A stretch of DNA of 46,492 nucleotides, taken from Jannaschia aquimarina. Lineage in GTDB: Bacteria > Pseudomonadota > Alphaproteobacteria > Rhodobacterales > Rhodobacteraceae. The first letter of the stretch is position 1; each line of letters begins with the position of its first letter. The DNA lies in NCBI RefSeq assembly GCF_000877395.1, contig NZ_JYFE01000015.1, positions 1-46,492 on the forward strand, written 5' to 3'. The position numbers were made by a program, and so were the translations under genes. This document shows, in pieces, positions 44,272 through 46,492 of the stretch. Below the pieces are notes generated by a model. That model searched no databases. It was given only the letters and a program-made list of their open reading frames with translations, and was not told the origin of the DNA.

Positions 44272-46266
44272 ATGACCGATCCCCTCGTCGTCTTCACCCC
44301 TTCCGGCAAGCGGGGCCGGTTTCCCGTCGGAACGCCGGTTCTGACGGCTGCGCGCCAGCTTGGGGTGGACCTCGACAGCGTTTGCGGCGGACGGGGCATC
44401 TGTTCCAAGTGCCAGGTGCAGCCGGGCCAAGGTGAATTCCCGAAGTTCGGGATCACCGTGACCGGGGACGCGCTCTCCGCCTTCAATTCCGTCGAGGCGC
44501 GATACGACGAGAAACGGGGGCTGAAACCGGGACGCCGATTGGGGTGTCAGGCGACCATCCAGGGCGACGTCCTGATCGACGTGCCCGCCGAAAGCCAGTT
44601 GCACAGGCAGGTGATCCGAAAGGATGCCTCGTCCGCCCCGATGCGGATGGATCCGGCGACACGCCTGCATTTCGTGACGGTCGAGCAGCCTGACATGGAC
44701 GCACCTACAGGAGATGCCGAGCGACTGCGCACCGCCCTTCGAGACCAGTGGGACCTGGACGGCGTCACGATCCCCTTGCCCGTGCTGCAAGAGCTTCAGA
44801 CCGTCCTGCGCAAGGGCGACTGGCAGGCGACGGTCGCCGTCAACCACGACGAGGGCATCCTCGCCGCCATCTGGCCCGGCCTGCGTGAGGCCCCTGCCCT
44901 GGGGCTCGCCATCGATCTGGGCTCGACGACCATCGCCGCGCATCTCTGCGACCTCGCCACCGGCGAAGTGCGGGCATCCGGCGGTGCGATGAACCCCCAG
45001 ATCCGCTTCGGCGAGGATCTGATGAGCCGGGTCAGCTACGCGATGATGAACCCCGGCGGCTCAGACGAGATGACGGCCGCGGTCAGACTGGCGCTGGACG
45101 AGCTGGCGCGCACTCTGTCCGACGAGGCCGGGACCGACCCGTCCGAGATCGTCGAGACGGTCGTGGTCTGCAACCCGGTCATGCATCATCTTCTGCTCGG
45201 CATCGACCCGACCGAACTGGGCCAGGCCCCCTTTGCGCTGGCCACATCGGACGCGCTGCGCCTCGGCGCGGCCGAAATCGGCTTGATCAGCGCGGCGCCG
45301 GGCGCGCGGGCCTACCTGCTGCCCTGCATCGCCGGCCATGTCGGCGCCGACGCGGCCGCCGTCACACTGGCTCAGGCGCCGGACGAAGCCGAAGAAATGA
45401 CGCTGATCGTCGATGTCGGCACGAATGCCGAGATCGTGCTGGGCAACCGGAACGGGTTGCTCGCCTGTTCCTCCCCCACGGGCCCGGCCTTCGAAGGTGC
45501 GCAAATCAGCGCGGGTCAGCGCGCCGCCCCCGGCGCGATCGAACGGGTCAGGATCGACCCCGAGACGAAAGAACCGCGCTTTCGCGTGATCGGCTGCGAC
45601 GCTTGGTCGGACGAGCCGGGCTTCGATGTCGAAGTCACCGGGATCTGCGGCTCCGGGATCATCGAGGCAGTGGCCGAGATGCGCATGGCGGGTCTGCTGG
45701 ATGCGTCCGGCCTGATCGGCAGCGCCGAAGCGACCGGAACCGAGCGTTGCATCCTCGAAGGACGGACCCATTCGTATCGCCTCTGGGCCGACGGAGACCG
45801 AGAGATCCGCGTCACGCAAGGCGACATACGCGCGATCCAGCTCGCCAAGTCGGCGCTCTATGCCGGCGCGCGGCTTCTCATGGACGAAGCGGGTGTCGAG
45901 ACGCTGGACCGGGTGACCTTGGCCGGAGCGTTCGGGGCGCACATCTCGCCGCTGCACGCGATGGTGCTGGGGATGATCCCGGACGCCCCCCTCGACAAGG
46001 TGACCAGCGCGGGCAACGCGGCCGGCCACGGCGCGCGCATGGCGCTCTGCGACCGTTCGGCGAGGCACCGTGTCGAAACGTTGGTCCGCAAAATACGGAA
46101 GGTCGAGACGGCCGTCGCACCGCGCTTTCAGGAGCATTTCGTCGCCGCCAATGCCATCCCGCATGCCAGCGCCGCTTTCCCGCACCTCTTGGCTGAGGTC
46201 ACGCTGCCCCGCGTCTCGTTCGGCGCGGCGGCCGAAGGCGGACGCAGACGCAGGCGGCGGGCCTAG
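44272..46266 (+). CDS. ASKHA-type corrinoid activation protein with 2Fe-2S domain (DUF4445)
   Basis: A 664-residue protein resembling RamA/RACo-type reductive activators that return inactive Co(II) corrinoid to Co(I) using ATP. The N-terminal 2Fe-2S ferredoxin domain has Cys38, Cys44 and Cys47 (CGGRGICSKC) and Cys92 (LGCQ). The middle domain is followed by the ATP-site elements AIDLGSTTIAAHLCDL and LIVDVGTNAEIVLGN, as in the DUF4445 ASKHA family. The C-terminus ends in GGRRRRRRA. The ATG at 44272 lies 4 bases after the methyltransferase stop. The methyltransferase/corrinoid pair it should reactivate is not complete in view. Confidence 0.9.
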   Translation: MTDPLVVFTPSGKRGRFPVGTPVLTAARQLGVDLDSVCGGRGICSKCQVQPGQGEFPKFGITVTGDALSAFNSVEARYDEKRGLKPGRRLGCQATIQGDVLIDVPAESQLHRQVIRKDASSAPMRMDPATRLHFVTVEQPDMDAPTGDAERLRTALRDQWDLDGVTIPLPVLQELQTVLRKGDWQATVAVNHDEGILAAIWPGLREAPALGLAIDLGSTTIAAHLCDLATGEVRASGGAMNPQIRFGEDLMSRVSYAMMNPGGSDEMTAAVRLALDELARTLSDEAGTDPSEIVETVVVCNPVMHHLLLGIDPTELGQAPFALATSDALRLGAAEIGLISAAPGARAYLLPCIAGHVGADAAAVTLAQAPDEAEEMTLIVDVGTNAEIVLGNRNGLLACSSPTGPAFEGAQISAGQRAAPGAIERVRIDPETKEPRFRVIGCDAWSDEPGFDVEVTGICGSGIIEAVAEMRMAGLLDASGLIGSAEATGTERCILEGRTHSYRLWADGDREIRVTQGDIRAIQLAKSALYAGARLLMDEAGVETLDRVTLAGAFGAHISPLHAMVLGMIPDAPLDKVTSAGNAAGHGARMALCDRSARHRVETLVRKIRKVETAVAPRFQEHFVAANAIPHASAAFPHLLAEVTLPRVSFGAAAEGGRRRRRRA

Positions 46267-46492
46267 GGTTCGAGCCGAAGCCATCGGTCCGGGTCTTGGT
46301 GGGGATAGGACGCCCGGAGGCAAGTGGCGGAGGAAATGACTCGCTCCGCAATTCGGCTGTTTTGGAGTTTCGGATCGAGTCTAGACGCCACGAAAATCCC
46401 TGAAATCTTGAGAAAAGTGTCCGACCCCATGCCGATGGGTGAGGTGCTCCCCGGAAATTGGACACTGACGGAAGCTACGGTCTGAGGTCATC
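46267..46492. other. Gene-free right edge, possible mobile-element boundary
   Basis: This stretch is AT-richer than the rest and has no convincing reading frame. GTGTCC at 46417-46422 and GGACAC at 46460-46465 form an inverted pair, with a small CCCAT/ATGGG hairpin (46426-46439) between them. The arms resemble the TGTCC-type ends of some insertion sequences, but no transposase is visible before the window ends. Confidence 0.3.

Noticed and set aside
42678-44486. 602-codon minus-strand frame opposite the MetF-like and methyltransferase genes
   Set aside because: Both plus-strand genes have family motifs and coupled starts; the antisense frame has none.
1-46492. CRISPR arrays, prophage or integrative element
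   Set aside because: No regularly spaced repeats, cas genes, integrase, phage structural genes or attachment-site duplications next to the single tRNA were seen.

Overview
The window is 46.5 kb of GC-rich, tightly packed chromosome from an alphaproteobacterium, most likely a Rhodobacterales (Roseobacter/Rhodobacter-type) species. The evidence is gene content and order: a SPOR protein-dacA-tmk-holB-tatD-MBL block, bolA/J-protein/cobS/cobT, dapA/smpB, rpmF-plsX-fabH-ihfA-merR, a double-length dCTP deaminase, and a C1/corrinoid operon. I count 48 protein genes (the first lacks its 5' end) and one tRNA. There is no rRNA, CRISPR array, integrase or complete insertion sequence. No gene-free stretch exceeds 300 bases. 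The largest gaps (7191-7437, 40482-40700, 41856-42085, 46267-46492) hold only the short signals listed; I see nothing convincing in 7191-7437 or 41856-42085.

Layout. 1-6.3 kb: a plus-strand run for cell-wall trimming (SPOR, DacA), DNA precursor synthesis and replication (Tmk, HolB), TatD, a PhnP-like metallo-hydrolase and an AEC transporter. 6.3-11.3 kb: a small transglycosylase-like protein, a membrane-anchored hypothetical, GatB, a DUF4177 protein, a DUF900-type hydrolase and BolA. 11.3-16.7 kb: a J-domain protein, a DUF2235 hydrolase on the other strand, and cobaltochelatase subunits CobS and CobT around a small exported protein. 16.7-19.3 kb: an FAD oxidoreductase divergent from MnmD (together resembling a split MnmC) and an EamA transporter. 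19.4-26.2 kb: Slt70-type lytic transglycosylase divergent from dapA-MFS-smpB, then sseA and an aminotransferase. 26.2-30 kb: a GntR regulator, a pyrimidine-nucleotidase-like HAD, a UbiH-type hydroxylase, a dCTP deaminase and tRNA-Pro(GGG). 30-36 kb: the minus-strand rpmF-plsX-fabH-ihfA-merR series, a second DUF2235 gene, bamE and a DUF177 (yceD) gene. 36-42 kb: MgtE, guanine deaminase, a transglutaminase-like protein, RlmE and a Ppx/GppA phosphatase. 42-46.3 kb: a translationally coupled operon of a small 'virulence factor' family protein, a MetF-like protein, a methyl-THF:corrinoid methyltransferase and an ASKHA-type corrinoid reactivase.

How the genes connect. CobS/CobT make the cobalt-corrin cofactor that the last operon would use. 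The rpmF cluster couples ribosome assembly to fatty-acid and phospholipid initiation. DacA, Slt and the small transglycosylase act on peptidoglycan, and BamE on the outer membrane. The most unusual items are the corrinoid operon, which lacks a visible substrate methyltransferase and whose last two proteins carry Arg-rich C-terminal tails; the separated yceD and rpmF genes with DUF2235 between them; two separate DUF2235 genes; and several short dyad or phased-repeat elements.
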